Source: Kocuria sp. TGY1127_2
GTDB lineage: Bacteria; Actinomycetota; Actinomycetes; Actinomycetales; Micrococcaceae
Assembly (NCBI RefSeq): GCF_013394385.1
Contig: NZ_AP022834.1
Location: forward strand, 2,542,001-2,606,000
Length of the DNA stretch: 64,000 nt
Direction of reading: 5' to 3'
Positions 8,893 to 21,072 of this stretch are shown one piece after another (the stretch's first letter is position 1; each line of letters begins with the position of its first letter). The notes beneath the pieces were generated by a model that searched no databases, was not told the DNA's origin, and worked only from the letters and a program-made list of their open reading frames with translations. The translations under genes and the position numbers were made by a program.

Positions 8893-9545
8893 AATACGAT
8901 CCCAACGAGACAGAACGCCCGCTCGCCCATTCCCCCTTCAAAGCGCTCACGGTTCCCCGCCCGATCGGTTGGCTTTCGAGCATCAGCGAAAACGGCGTCG
9001 AGAACATTGCGCCCTACAGCCAATGGCAGAACCTGACCTTCGATCCGCCGATGGTCATGTTCGCGGCCAACCAGTACCCGGACGGGCGGCGCAAGGACAC
9101 CGTGATCAACGCGGAGAAAACCGGCTGGTTCGTATGGAACATGGCCACGTGGGATCTGAGGGACGCAGTCAACACGAGCGCGATGGCTCTGGACGCGCAC
9201 GAGAACGAATTCGACCGTCTCGACGTCACCAAGGTCACGGCCGACCTTTCCTCAACGCCCATGGTTGCCGAGAGTCCATTCCACTACGAGTGCAAGTACC
9301 TGACGACCCACCGGCTGCCTGGTCGGTCTAATGTCGGGAGCATCGATGTGGTCTACGCGACGGTCGAACGGATCCACCTTGATGAGCAGTATCTGACCGA
9401 CGACGGGCGGGTCGACATCACGGCCGCTCGCCCGATCGCGCGCATGGGATACTTCGACTACACCGTGGTCACCGAGACCTTCGAAATGCGAGTGCCCGGT
9501 GCCGACGCGAATGCCCAGGCAGGGCTCGGCGGCAACCCGCGGTGA
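8889..9545 (+). CDS. Flavin reductase-like domain protein (FMN-binding split barrel)
   Basis: A 218-residue protein starting with GTG at 8889, which overlaps the permease stop as GTGA. The N-terminal pattern, with VPRPIGWLSS followed by ENIAPYSQW and the DPPMVMFAAN strand, is typical of the flavin_reduct family of FMN-binding split-barrel proteins. Members are FMN reductases or flavoproteins acting with oxygenases or reductases. Coupling with an NCS1 permease suggests a role in metabolism of the imported compound. No partner monooxygenase is seen in the window, so it may act alone or with a gene elsewhere. Confidence 0.85.
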   Translation: MKYDPNETERPLAHSPFKALTVPRPIGWLSSISENGVENIAPYSQWQNLTFDPPMVMFAANQYPDGRRKDTVINAEKTGWFVWNMATWDLRDAVNTSAMALDAHENEFDRLDVTKVTADLSSTPMVAESPFHYECKYLTTHRLPGRSNVGSIDVVYATVERIHLDEQYLTDDGRVDITAARPIARMGYFDYTVVTETFEMRVPGADANAQAGLGGNPR

Positions 9546-9560
9546 TTCGACGGCGACCGG

Positions 9561-11033
9561 CTAGAAATCCCAATGGGTGAGCCGGCCGTCGACGAACGTC
9601 GCGGCAACGCGCATACCGGACAGGTTACGGGCGGCCTCTTCGGATGTCGCCCCGCCAAACGGATCCGAATCGAGCAACAGGACATCGCCCCGGTCGCCCG
9701 AACGGAGGCGGTCGACACCATCGGTCGAGGCCGCGAGGGCTTCACGCGGCGAAAGTGCTTCCTGCTGATTCCACGGAGGACGGCCGTCTCCGGACCGGTA
9801 CACTGCTGCGGCCATGGCAAGCCAGGGGTCCAAAGCGGCGACGGGCGCATCCGAGCCCAACGCAAGACGGACCCCTCGGTCGAGCATCGCACGAAACGCA
9901 AAACTGCGATCGGCCCGATCGGCCCACAGCCGATCCATCACATCGCGGTCGTCGAGGAGGTGGGCTGGCTGGACGCTGGCAGTGATTCCCAGCCCCGACA
10001 TCCGGTCGATATCCTCCCACCGCACTACCTGCGCGTGTTCGATCGAACCCCTGCTCCCCGTGATCTGAAAAGCATCCAATGCGTGGGAGACCGCCGCATC
10101 GCCGAGTGCGTGAAGAGCTACGTCGAGTCCTCCGGATCGAGCAATACCGAGCAGCCTCACCAATTCCTGCGGATCCACATTCTGTACCCCTCGCGGATGA
10201 GTCATCTCGTCCGCTCCGAGGTACGGCTCGCAACAATGGGCCGTGCGGGTACCGAGGGAACCGTCCGAGATGATTTTGAGAGGCCCCATCCGAACCATTC
10301 CGCGCTCGTCGAGGACATCTCCGCTGGCCAGACCCCGCTCCAGGACGGTGTGGACGAGGTCCGGGTAGACACCGGTGCGCACGCGCAGTTTCGTATCCGC
10401 GTTCTGGGACCGGCGAACCCACACATCATGGTTCGCTGCGAATTCGAGGTCCACGATACCGACGACGCCTTTGGCCGCGGCTGCCTTCATCGCATCGCGC
10501 ACCGCGGATTCGGGGTCCGGGGCCCAAGGCTCCAATCTTCCGAAGAGAGGAAACCAATCGTCCTCATCGAAGGGCGTGTCCCTCGGCGGTGCCCCCACAA
10601 GAGTCATAGCCGCCGAGTTGAGCCAGCCGTTGTGCATGTCTCCGCTCACCAGAGCTACGGGACGCGAACCGGTGACCGCGTCGAGCTCCGCCACGGTTGC
10701 CTGGCGGGACCATTCCGAGGCTCGGTACCCGAAACCGAAGAACACGCCGTGCCCACTGTCATGGGCCAAGGCGTCGCCCACCAAACGCGTGACAGCCTCC
10801 GGTGACTTCGTCCCCGCGAGATCGAGCCGGGAACGAGCCTGTGCCCACTGGTCAAAATGAACGTGTGCATCCCACAACCCCGGGACGAGCCAGCGGCCTT
10901 CGGCGTCGACGACTTCGTCGCCGATGTCGGGCGAGATCCGGGATGCCAGATCGATTCGCCCGTCGGTGATGCGGGCATCGAGGACCTCACGGGTGAAGGC
11001 CTCCCGCACATTGCGGAGGAGAAACGAACTCAT
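9561..11033 (-). CDS. Amidohydrolase family protein (YtcJ-like, Amidohydro_3)
   Basis: A 490-residue metal-dependent amidohydrolase. It shows the HxH metal motif in GLWDAHVHFD, further histidines in HALGD and EHAQVV, and the catalytic aspartate in ALGSDAPV, in the order of the YtcJ/exoenzyme-regulatory-protein subgroup. That group hydrolyses N-substituted formamides and cyclic amides and is usually cytosolic. ATG 11033 is preceded by GGGAG. The gene ends 15 bp from the convergent flavin-reductase-like gene, so the two may share a catabolic theme but not a promoter. The substrate is unknown. Confidence 0.88.
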   Translation of the reverse strand: MSSFLLRNVREAFTREVLDARITDGRIDLASRISPDIGDEVVDAEGRWLVPGLWDAHVHFDQWAQARSRLDLAGTKSPEAVTRLVGDALAHDSGHGVFFGFGYRASEWSRQATVAELDAVTGSRPVALVSGDMHNGWLNSAAMTLVGAPPRDTPFDEDDWFPLFGRLEPWAPDPESAVRDAMKAAAAKGVVGIVDLEFAANHDVWVRRSQNADTKLRVRTGVYPDLVHTVLERGLASGDVLDERGMVRMGPLKIISDGSLGTRTAHCCEPYLGADEMTHPRGVQNVDPQELVRLLGIARSGGLDVALHALGDAAVSHALDAFQITGSRGSIEHAQVVRWEDIDRMSGLGITASVQPAHLLDDRDVMDRLWADRADRSFAFRAMLDRGVRLALGSDAPVAALDPWLAMAAAVYRSGDGRPPWNQQEALSPREALAASTDGVDRLRSGDRGDVLLLDSDPFGGATSEEAARNLSGMRVAATFVDGRLTHWDF

Positions 11034-11189
11034 GTCTCCCTTCTACCTCAGGCAAACGCTCACTCATGTGTACGTTTCCGAGAACGCGGGAATGTGACGC
11101 CCCCGCTGCCAGGTGACCCTCGGCCACGACTGACTCCCCGAACGCAAAGGCAGGGGATGCCTTCAGACGTCATGCGACCTCCCAGCGCG

Positions 11190-11227
11190 CAATGTGCGGT
11201 GCGTGCCTCGGTCCAGGCCGCACATTG
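11190..11227 (-). terminator. Hairpin downstream of the mur operon
   Basis: CAATGTGCGG (11190-11199) pairs perfectly with CCGCACATTG (11218-11227) across an 18-nt loop, about 30 bp after the MurP stop. It is a plausible transcription terminator for murR-murQ-murP, although no strong U-run follows. The rest of 11034-11257 shows no gene. Confidence 0.5.
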
Positions 11228-11257
11228 GCTCAGACTGGACCGGCTGAGGCCGGGCAA

Positions 11258-12751
11258 CTACCCCTTGTCTTCGTCCGCCATGCGTGCGACCAGGTCCTTG
11301 GGCACCCCGAAGAAATACGTCAGGATGAAACCTGCTACGTAGGAAATCAGCAGCCCCACAGCATAGATCGCGAGCGCGGCACCGATACCGTGGTTGCCCG
11401 CTGCCAAGGGAAAGAGCGCCCACCCGCTCGGTCCGATGGCGGTGGATCCGGTGGCATAGCCGAGCTGATTGAACAGCCCCACGAACCCGCCTCCAAAGGC
11501 GCCACCAAGACACGCGGTGATGAAGGGGCGGCCCATCGGCAGGGTAACGCCGTAAATCAGCGGCTCGCCCACCCCGAGGATGCCCGCCGGGAGGGCGGAC
11601 TTGATGGTATTTCTCAAGGCACGATTGCGGATACGCAAGTAAATCGCCGCGGTCGCCCCGACTTGTCCGCCACCCGCCATCGCGAGAATCGGCAGGAGGA
11701 TCGTGTACCCGGCCTGGGAGATGAGAGTTGTGTGAATCGGTATCAGAGCCTGGTGCAGACCCAGCATCACTAAGGGCAGGAAGAGTCCGGCCAGAACGAA
11801 TCCGGCGACTCCTCCACCGACCCCCAAAAGCCACGTCGCACCGGTTCCGATGCCGGTCGAGATCCAGCCTGCCAGGGTCATGAGCGGGAAGAGCGTCAGC
11901 GCCCCCGCGATTAGAACCGTGACCGTCGGAACGATTAACATGGCCAGTGATTCCGGGGCCCACTTGCGTGTCCAACGCTCGATGTACGCGGCGAGGATTG
12001 CCGCGAACAGGGCACCGATCACGCCGCCCTGGCCCGGTTCGAGGGATGTGCCGAAGACGGAGATTTCGGAGACCCCCGCAAACGGAATGATCGCTGCGAC
12101 TGCCCCGCCGAGCACCGGAGTGCCGCCGAACTCCTTGGCCGCGTTCATGCCCACGAACACGGCAATCAAGGTCATGAACCCGCTCGATATCGCTGTCAGG
12201 ACGGGCACGGCCCCAGCGGCCCACGGCCACGCCCCATTCGCGACGAAGTTTTGCAGAACGCCACTGATACCGGCCACGATGCCGCACGCGATCAGGGCGG
12301 GAATCAGTGGAAGGAAAATATTGGCGATCCGACCCAGGAATCCGCGGATCGGGGATTTCCCACGCTCGGACTGCGAGCGTTTCATCTGCGCGCCGAGAGC
12401 CTGGAGATCGTTCGGGGACGTCGGCTCGGTGACGTCCGGATTCTCCGCGCTCTCCGACGCCGCCACGGATCCGCCGCCGCGCGAGCCCTGAGTTACTTTC
12501 TCTTTCTGCAGGCGCTTGTCGATATCCCGGGCGACCGTGTCCACGACCCCAGGGCCGAGCACGACCTGCATAGTCGATCCGGGCACGACACCCAATACTC
12601 CCTCGACACCGCGCAATGCCTCGACGTCGACGGCGGACTCGTTGTTAACGGGGATTCTCAAACGAGTAATGCAGTTTTCTACCCCGCCGATATTGGAAGC
12701 GCCACCGAGACCGGCGATCACTTCCTGCGATATTTTCTCTTGGTCAGGCAT
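11258..12751 (-). CDS. murP: PTS EIIBC component, N-acetylmuramic acid-type (MurP-like)
   Basis: A 497-residue glucose-superfamily PTS permease. The N-terminal IIB domain (about 1-85) has the phosphorylatable cysteine in GGVENCITRLRI (Cys27). A roughly 40-residue Ser/Glu linker leads to a IIC membrane domain with about ten segments, including the LGVGEPLIYGVTLP signature. There is no IIA domain, so phosphate must come from a separate IIA-Glc-type protein, as for E. coli MurP. It lies 71 bp after murQ on the same strand, downstream of an RpiR regulator, which is why I assign MurNAc uptake (MurNAc to MurNAc-6-P) rather than sucrose or trehalose. ATG 12751 follows AAAGGAG. Confidence 0.88.
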   Translation of the reverse strand: MPDQEKISQEVIAGLGGASNIGGVENCITRLRIPVNNESAVDVEALRGVEGVLGVVPGSTMQVVLGPGVVDTVARDIDKRLQKEKVTQGSRGGGSVAASESAENPDVTEPTSPNDLQALGAQMKRSQSERGKSPIRGFLGRIANIFLPLIPALIACGIVAGISGVLQNFVANGAWPWAAGAVPVLTAISSGFMTLIAVFVGMNAAKEFGGTPVLGGAVAAIIPFAGVSEISVFGTSLEPGQGGVIGALFAAILAAYIERWTRKWAPESLAMLIVPTVTVLIAGALTLFPLMTLAGWISTGIGTGATWLLGVGGGVAGFVLAGLFLPLVMLGLHQALIPIHTTLISQAGYTILLPILAMAGGGQVGATAAIYLRIRNRALRNTIKSALPAGILGVGEPLIYGVTLPMGRPFITACLGGAFGGGFVGLFNQLGYATGSTAIGPSGWALFPLAAGNHGIGAALAIYAVGLLISYVAGFILTYFFGVPKDLVARMADEDKG

Positions 12752-12822
12752 TGTCGACTCCTTTGTACGTTGCCTTCATGACGTCGTGCGGGCAAGTCCT
12801 CCTGCCGTGCAGGTCTCCCCCA

Positions 12823-13734
12823 TCAGCTGTGAGACCGGACCAGCCGTCCCAGAGCTGCTCGGAGGACGCCCGCATCACGATCCAATTCCTCGCGTGCACG
12901 TGGGGCGTCGACACCGGCAAGGATCATGAGAATGGCTACTTTGGCGCTTCCATCCGCCGCCTCGACAGCCGTTTCGACCTCGGAGTCCTCGGCGTCGGTC
13001 ACCGTCTGAACGATCCGACGGACTCTCTCCTTCAATTTGGTATTGGTCGACTGAACGTCCACCATGAGATTCCCGTACGTCTTGCCCAGTCGGACCATGC
13101 TCATCGTCGAGATCATGTTGAGCACGAGTTTCTGGGCCGTCCCGGCCTTCAACCTGGTCGAGCCCGCTACGAGTTCCGGCCCCACAATCACCTCGATGGC
13201 ATGCGCGGCAACCGCCGCGAGCCGGGACCCCCGATTGCACACGACGCCGCCCGTCGTCGCGCCTCGCTTTGCGGCCTCCTCAACAGCACCGACTGCATAG
13301 GGCGTCGTCCCGGATGCCGATATCCCAACGACGGTGTCCGAGGGACCGATGTCCAACGCGACGATGGCCTGCCCGCCCGCGGCCGAGTCGTCCTCGGCTC
13401 CCTCCACCGCGGAAACGATAGCCCGCTCTCCGCCGGCGATGAGGCCGACGACTTCTCCGGGTGCGGTATTGAACGTCGGCGGACACTCGGAAGCGTCGAG
13501 GACACCGAGCCGTCCCGCGGTTCCCGCGCCGGCGTATACCAACCGACCCCCCGAGCGAAGACCAGGAACTGCCGCGTCCACGAGTCGGGCAATATCCGCG
13601 CTGCGTTGCCCCACGGCAAGCGGAACCGTCGAATCGGCCCGATTCATGAGCCTTGCCAAGGCTTCGGTGGGCATCCGGTCGATCTCCGAGAACTGTTCGT
13701 CGATCGCTTCTGTGGTGGGAATGTCAGGTGTCAT
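12823..13734 (-). CDS. murQ: N-acetylmuramic acid 6-phosphate etherase
   Basis: A 303-residue MurQ: the SIS-domain sugar-phosphate signatures GGRLVYAGAGTAGRLGVLDASE and GISASGTTPY, the catalytic-glutamate segment GAEDD, and the NMISTMSMVRLGKTYGN region are all present. The enzyme removes D-lactate from MurNAc-6-P to give GlcNAc-6-P, which NagA then deacetylates. The start codon overlaps the stop of the RpiR regulator (4 bp). Length and order match the family, and the adjacent MurP-like PTS supplies the substrate. This is one of the most confident calls here. Confidence 0.95.
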   Translation of the reverse strand: MTPDIPTTEAIDEQFSEIDRMPTEALARLMNRADSTVPLAVGQRSADIARLVDAAVPGLRSGGRLVYAGAGTAGRLGVLDASECPPTFNTAPGEVVGLIAGGERAIVSAVEGAEDDSAAGGQAIVALDIGPSDTVVGISASGTTPYAVGAVEEAAKRGATTGGVVCNRGSRLAAVAAHAIEVIVGPELVAGSTRLKAGTAQKLVLNMISTMSMVRLGKTYGNLMVDVQSTNTKLKERVRRIVQTVTDAEDSEVETAVEAADGSAKVAILMILAGVDAPRAREELDRDAGVLRAALGRLVRSHS

Positions 13735-14693
13735 GAGTTCCGGTTCTCCTGGGGTGTCGTGCCGTTCGGGCGGGGTGAACGTTTGAAGGCCAGGGCCTCG
13801 TGGGAGCGCGCGATGGCCCTCCGCGCTTCCTCTTCACGGACCTGGAAAACCATGGTGAACAGCGCATCAACCACGAAAAGCTGTCCCGAGCGAGAAGTCA
13901 TTGCCCCGAGGCGAATCCCGGATTCGCGGGAAGCAACGCTGACCAAGACGTGGTCGGCGCTCCCCAGAGGTGCACGCGGTTGTGTCGTAATGCCGACTGT
14001 TCGGGCACCGGCTTGAGCCGCCAGCCCGAGCGGATCGACGACGTCGCGGGTTCGGCCCGATGCGGATACCCCGATGAAAACGTCCTCAGAAGTCAGCAGC
14101 ACGGCAAAGGTCAGCGCATCGTGCGCCTCGGTCGCGGCATGAACCGACAGACCTATTCGGCCGAGCTTGGCGGCAAGATCTTGAGCGACCAGCCCGGATG
14201 CACCGATACCGACGACGAGGACTCGCCGAGCGTTCGCCACGGCGTCCGCCACGGTCCGTACCGCCTCGGCATCGAGCGCCCGCTCGGTCTGCGAAATGGC
14301 CTCCCGCTCCCCGGCAGCCAGCTTCGTCACGACGTCGCCCGGGGCGTCCTCGGCCGAAATCCCCACCGGATACGACCACTGGTCTGCGGCGGCTCCCTGA
14401 GCCCGCCCGACGGACGTGGCGAGGAGGGTGCGCATTTCCCTGTAGCCGGCACACCCGATGGATCGGGCCAAGCGGATGACCGAAGCATCGCTGGTTCGGC
14501 TGCTCCGGGCGAGCTCCCCGAGCGTCATCGGGACCGTGCGGACGGGATCGTCCAGGATGAACCTCGCGACCTTGGCCGGGCCGGGACTCAATGTGTCCGC
14601 GAGCGCTCGCAGCGAGCCGAGGACGTCAGGCGGCGACGCTCTTTCGGAGTTTTTCTTCACATTTTTCTTCACCCTTTGAAGTTTTCCTCCCAT
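13731..14693 (-). CDS. murR: MurR/RpiR family transcriptional regulator
   Basis: About 320 residues: an N-terminal HTH_6 helix-turn-helix (TLGELARSSRTSDASVIRLARSIG), then a SIS sugar-phosphate-binding domain (VLVVGIGASG..., FIGVSASGRT). MurR-type regulators respond to MurNAc-6-P and control murQP, here the next two genes. The start is uncertain: ATG 14693 has no ribosome binding site in front of it, whereas GGGAGG lies just inside the frame and could serve the GTG at 14672. The gene is divergent from nrdI with a short shared control region. The N-terminus is unusually lysine-rich if translation starts at the ATG. Confidence 0.9.
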   Translation of the reverse strand: MGGKLQRVKKNVKKNSERASPPDVLGSLRALADTLSPGPAKVARFILDDPVRTVPMTLGELARSSRTSDASVIRLARSIGCAGYREMRTLLATSVGRAQGAAADQWSYPVGISAEDAPGDVVTKLAAGEREAISQTERALDAEAVRTVADAVANARRVLVVGIGASGLVAQDLAAKLGRIGLSVHAATEAHDALTFAVLLTSEDVFIGVSASGRTRDVVDPLGLAAQAGARTVGITTQPRAPLGSADHVLVSVASRESGIRLGAMTSRSGQLFVVDALFTMVFQVREEEARRAIARSHEALAFKRSPRPNGTTPQENRNS

Positions 14694-14781
14694 TGTGACT
14701 CATGTCAACAACTACGGCCAGGCGTAGTTTTAAGTTCGCCTTAATGATATTCCTATATGTGCCACCTTAACGTTGCCATCA

Positions 14782-14797
14782 GCACAACATATTGTGC
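14782..14797. promoter_or_regulatory. NrdR-box-like palindrome upstream of nrdI
   Basis: GCACAACATATTGTGC is the core of a perfect 7-bp inverted repeat (AGCACAA/TTGTGCT, 14781-14798) and closely follows the published NrdR box pattern acaCwAtATaTwGtgt. It lies about 28 bp before the nrdI start. NrdR boxes usually occur in pairs; a second, clearly weaker AT-rich half-like site (TATATGTG) is about 35 bp upstream. This suggests repression of nrdIEF by an NrdR encoded elsewhere. Confidence 0.65.
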
Positions 14798-14825
14798 TCG
14801 GCACGGATCTTGCAGAAAGGAAGAC

Positions 14826-15313
14826 ATGGAAGAGCACTCGGCCACCCGCTCCCGGCCGCCTATCCGATTCCGCACGCTTGCCCCGCACGAGTCCCCGAGC
14901 CTCGTCTATTTTTCGAGCGCTTCGGAGAACACCCGCCGCCTCGTGGACCGTCTCCGATTCGACGCCGTCAGAATTCCCCTGCGTCCACGCCTCGACGGGA
15001 TGATCCGCGTCAGTCGGCCCTACGTTCTGATCGTGCCGAGTTATGGCGGAGGAGAGGCAAAACAGGCCGTCCCCCGACAAGTCATCACCTTTCTGAATGA
15101 CCCGCAGAACAGGAGCTTGATTCGAGGGGTCATCGCGTCAGGAAATACCAATTTCGGTGAGCACTTCTGCATCGCAGGTCCCGTGATTTCGAAGAAGTGC
15201 GGGGTTCCGGAGCTCTACAGATTCGAGCTCTTGGGTCACTCCCGCGACGTCGAGACCATCAATCACGGGCTCGACGAGTTTTGGCACGCTTTGGAACACG
15301 ACAAGGAATCCGC

Positions 15314-15317
<4 letters not shown>
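14826..15317 (+). CDS. nrdI: Flavodoxin-like NrdI, class Ib/Ie ribonucleotide reductase activator
   Basis: A 163-residue Nrd[19 protein letters not shown] is the FMN phosphate-binding loop, and the C-terminal [18 protein letters not shown] with the [12 protein letters not shown] segment is the family signature. NrdI delivers superoxide or peroxide to the NrdF active site, either to build the Mn2-tyrosyl radical or, in class Ie enzymes, to help convert the tyrosine to a DOPA radical. I take ATG 14826 after GAAAGGA; the frame is open further upstream through the NrdR-box region. The stop overlaps the nrdE start (ATGA). About 30 residues precede the flavodoxin core, a longer N-terminus than usual. 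Confidence 0.95.
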
Positions 15318-19859
<4,542 letters not shown>

Positions 19860-19947
19860 GGGGACCTCGATTCTCGCGTCGGCGAGAGTAGCGTGCGGTT
19901 GTGTCGATGGAGCGCAGTCGGTACGCTCAAGTCAACTGTTTATAACC

Positions 19948-19963
19948 AGTGGTTCTGATCACT
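19948..19963. promoter_or_regulatory. dre-like operator for DasR/NagR-type regulator
   Basis: AGTGGTTCTGATCACT lies between the divergent EIIC and EIIB genes. It matches 12 of 16 positions of the DasR responsive element pattern (AGTGGTCTAGACCACT) and is nearly symmetric. The adjacent AACCAGTGGTT is itself palindromic. The GntR/UTRA regulator two genes downstream is the probable binder; GlcN-6-P or GlcNAc-6-P would be the effector in that family. Confidence 0.6.
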
Positions 19964-20006
19964 GTGAGGCACAAGGAATTGCTTGTCAAGGGCAAGGAGG
20001 AATTCA

Positions 20007-20237
20007 ATGTTTGATCCGGAAAAGCTTCTGGAAGCTCTCGGGGGCGCAGACAATATCGAGGACATCGAGGGCTGCATCACACGGTTGCGCACCGAGGTCG
20101 AGGACTCATCCGTCGTCAACCAGGCTGCGCTCAAGGCCATGGGCGCCCACGGTGTGGTCGTCTCGGGTGGCATGGTTCAGGTCGTCGTCGGTCCCGAGGC
20201 GGAGAACCTGGCCGAAGACATCCAGGATCTGCTGTAG
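20007..20237 (+). CDS. PTS EIIB component, GlcNAc/glucose family
   Basis: A stand-alone 76-residue IIB domain. EGCITRLR contains the phosphorylated Cys23, and the AHGVVVSGGMVQVVVGP strand-loop-strand is the IIB fold signature. ATG 20007 is preceded by AAGGAGGAA; an upstream in-frame start at 19983 would put that sequence inside the gene. It transfers phosphate from EIIA to the incoming sugar and is the natural partner of the divergent EIIC. No EIIA is encoded in the window. Confidence 0.93.
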   Translation: MFDPEKLLEALGGADNIEDIEGCITRLRTEVEDSSVVNQAALKAMGAHGVVVSGGMVQVVVGPEAENLAEDIQDLL

Positions 20238-20254
20238 CGGAAGCGATCGCAGAG

Positions 20255-21001
20255 GTGGTTCACAAGCATGAACAGGTCAGGTCGGAACTGCGCGACCTGG
20301 CGCGGCACGAGTTGTCCCCGGGTGATGCCTTACCTGGTGAAAGGCAGCTGGAAAAACAATTCGGCGTTTCCCGCATCACGATCCGACGTGCCGTCGCGGA
20401 CCTCGTGGCCGAAGGCGTGCTGGTGCGCATCCACGGCAAAGGGACTTATGTCTCCCATGGGCGCGTTCGTTCCAATCTGCACTTGGCTTCCTTCACGGAA
20501 GACATGAAACGCGCAGGACTGGAACCATCGACGAGGATCCTCTTGGCCGAACGCAGGCAGGCCACGCCGAGGGCAGCGGAGTTCTTCGGGCTGGACGACG
20601 GCGAGGAAACCCTGTGCGTCAAACGGCTCCGGCTCGCGAATCATGCCCCGGTCAGCGTGGACGAATCGTGGATGCGACCGGAACTGACCGATCTTCTGCT
20701 CGCCAAAGATCTGAGCCAATCTCTGTATTCGCACTTGTCCGGGACGGAGTTCGCGGTCAGCACCGCCGAGCAGACCGTGGAAGCCGCTGCGGTAGATCCT
20801 GATCTGGCTCGAATTCTGGACGTGGAGGCGGCAGCACCCGTCCTGCTTTTCCACCGATATACCTTTGCCCGCGGAGAACACGGGCCCCTTCCGCTCGAAT
20901 ACTCGATTTCGACGTACCGTTCGGATCGGTATCAGATTTCGATGAGTCTGGAGCTGGATCGAACCGGGCTTTCCGATCAGCCTGAGGCCGCCTCCGCTTA
21001 A
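20255..21001 (+). CDS. GntR/UTRA family regulator (DasR/NagR-like)
   Basis: A 248-residue HutC-subfamily GntR protein: an N-terminal winged helix (LPGERQLEKQFGVSRITIRRAVADLV) and a UTRA effector domain starting near residue 75 (LHLASFTEDMKRAGL) with the terminal EYSISTYRSDRYQI segment. It begins with GTG 17 bp after the EIIB stop, so it is co-transcribed with EIIB. Homologous regulators bind phosphorylated amino sugars and control GlcNAc uptake and use. A dre-like site lies upstream of this operon, implying autoregulation. A second UTRA regulator lies next to nagA, so the division of labour is unclear. Confidence 0.92.
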   Translation: MVHKHEQVRSELRDLARHELSPGDALPGERQLEKQFGVSRITIRRAVADLVAEGVLVRIHGKGTYVSHGRVRSNLHLASFTEDMKRAGLEPSTRILLAERRQATPRAAEFFGLDDGEETLCVKRLRLANHAPVSVDESWMRPELTDLLLAKDLSQSLYSHLSGTEFAVSTAEQTVEAAAVDPDLARILDVEAAAPVLLFHRYTFARGEHGPLPLEYSISTYRSDRYQISMSLELDRTGLSDQPEAASA

Positions 21002-21072
21002 CTTGTCAGTCACTGCCCGTACCCTGTATTCAACGCCCCGCGCGACGCCGGAGGCGGAACCAGGAGGTGGCT

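Noticed and set aside
20007-20237. EIIB as a broken fragment of a full-length PTS gene
   Set aside because: It has a strong ribosome binding site, a complete IIB domain and an intact separate EIIC partner, an arrangement known in actinobacteria.
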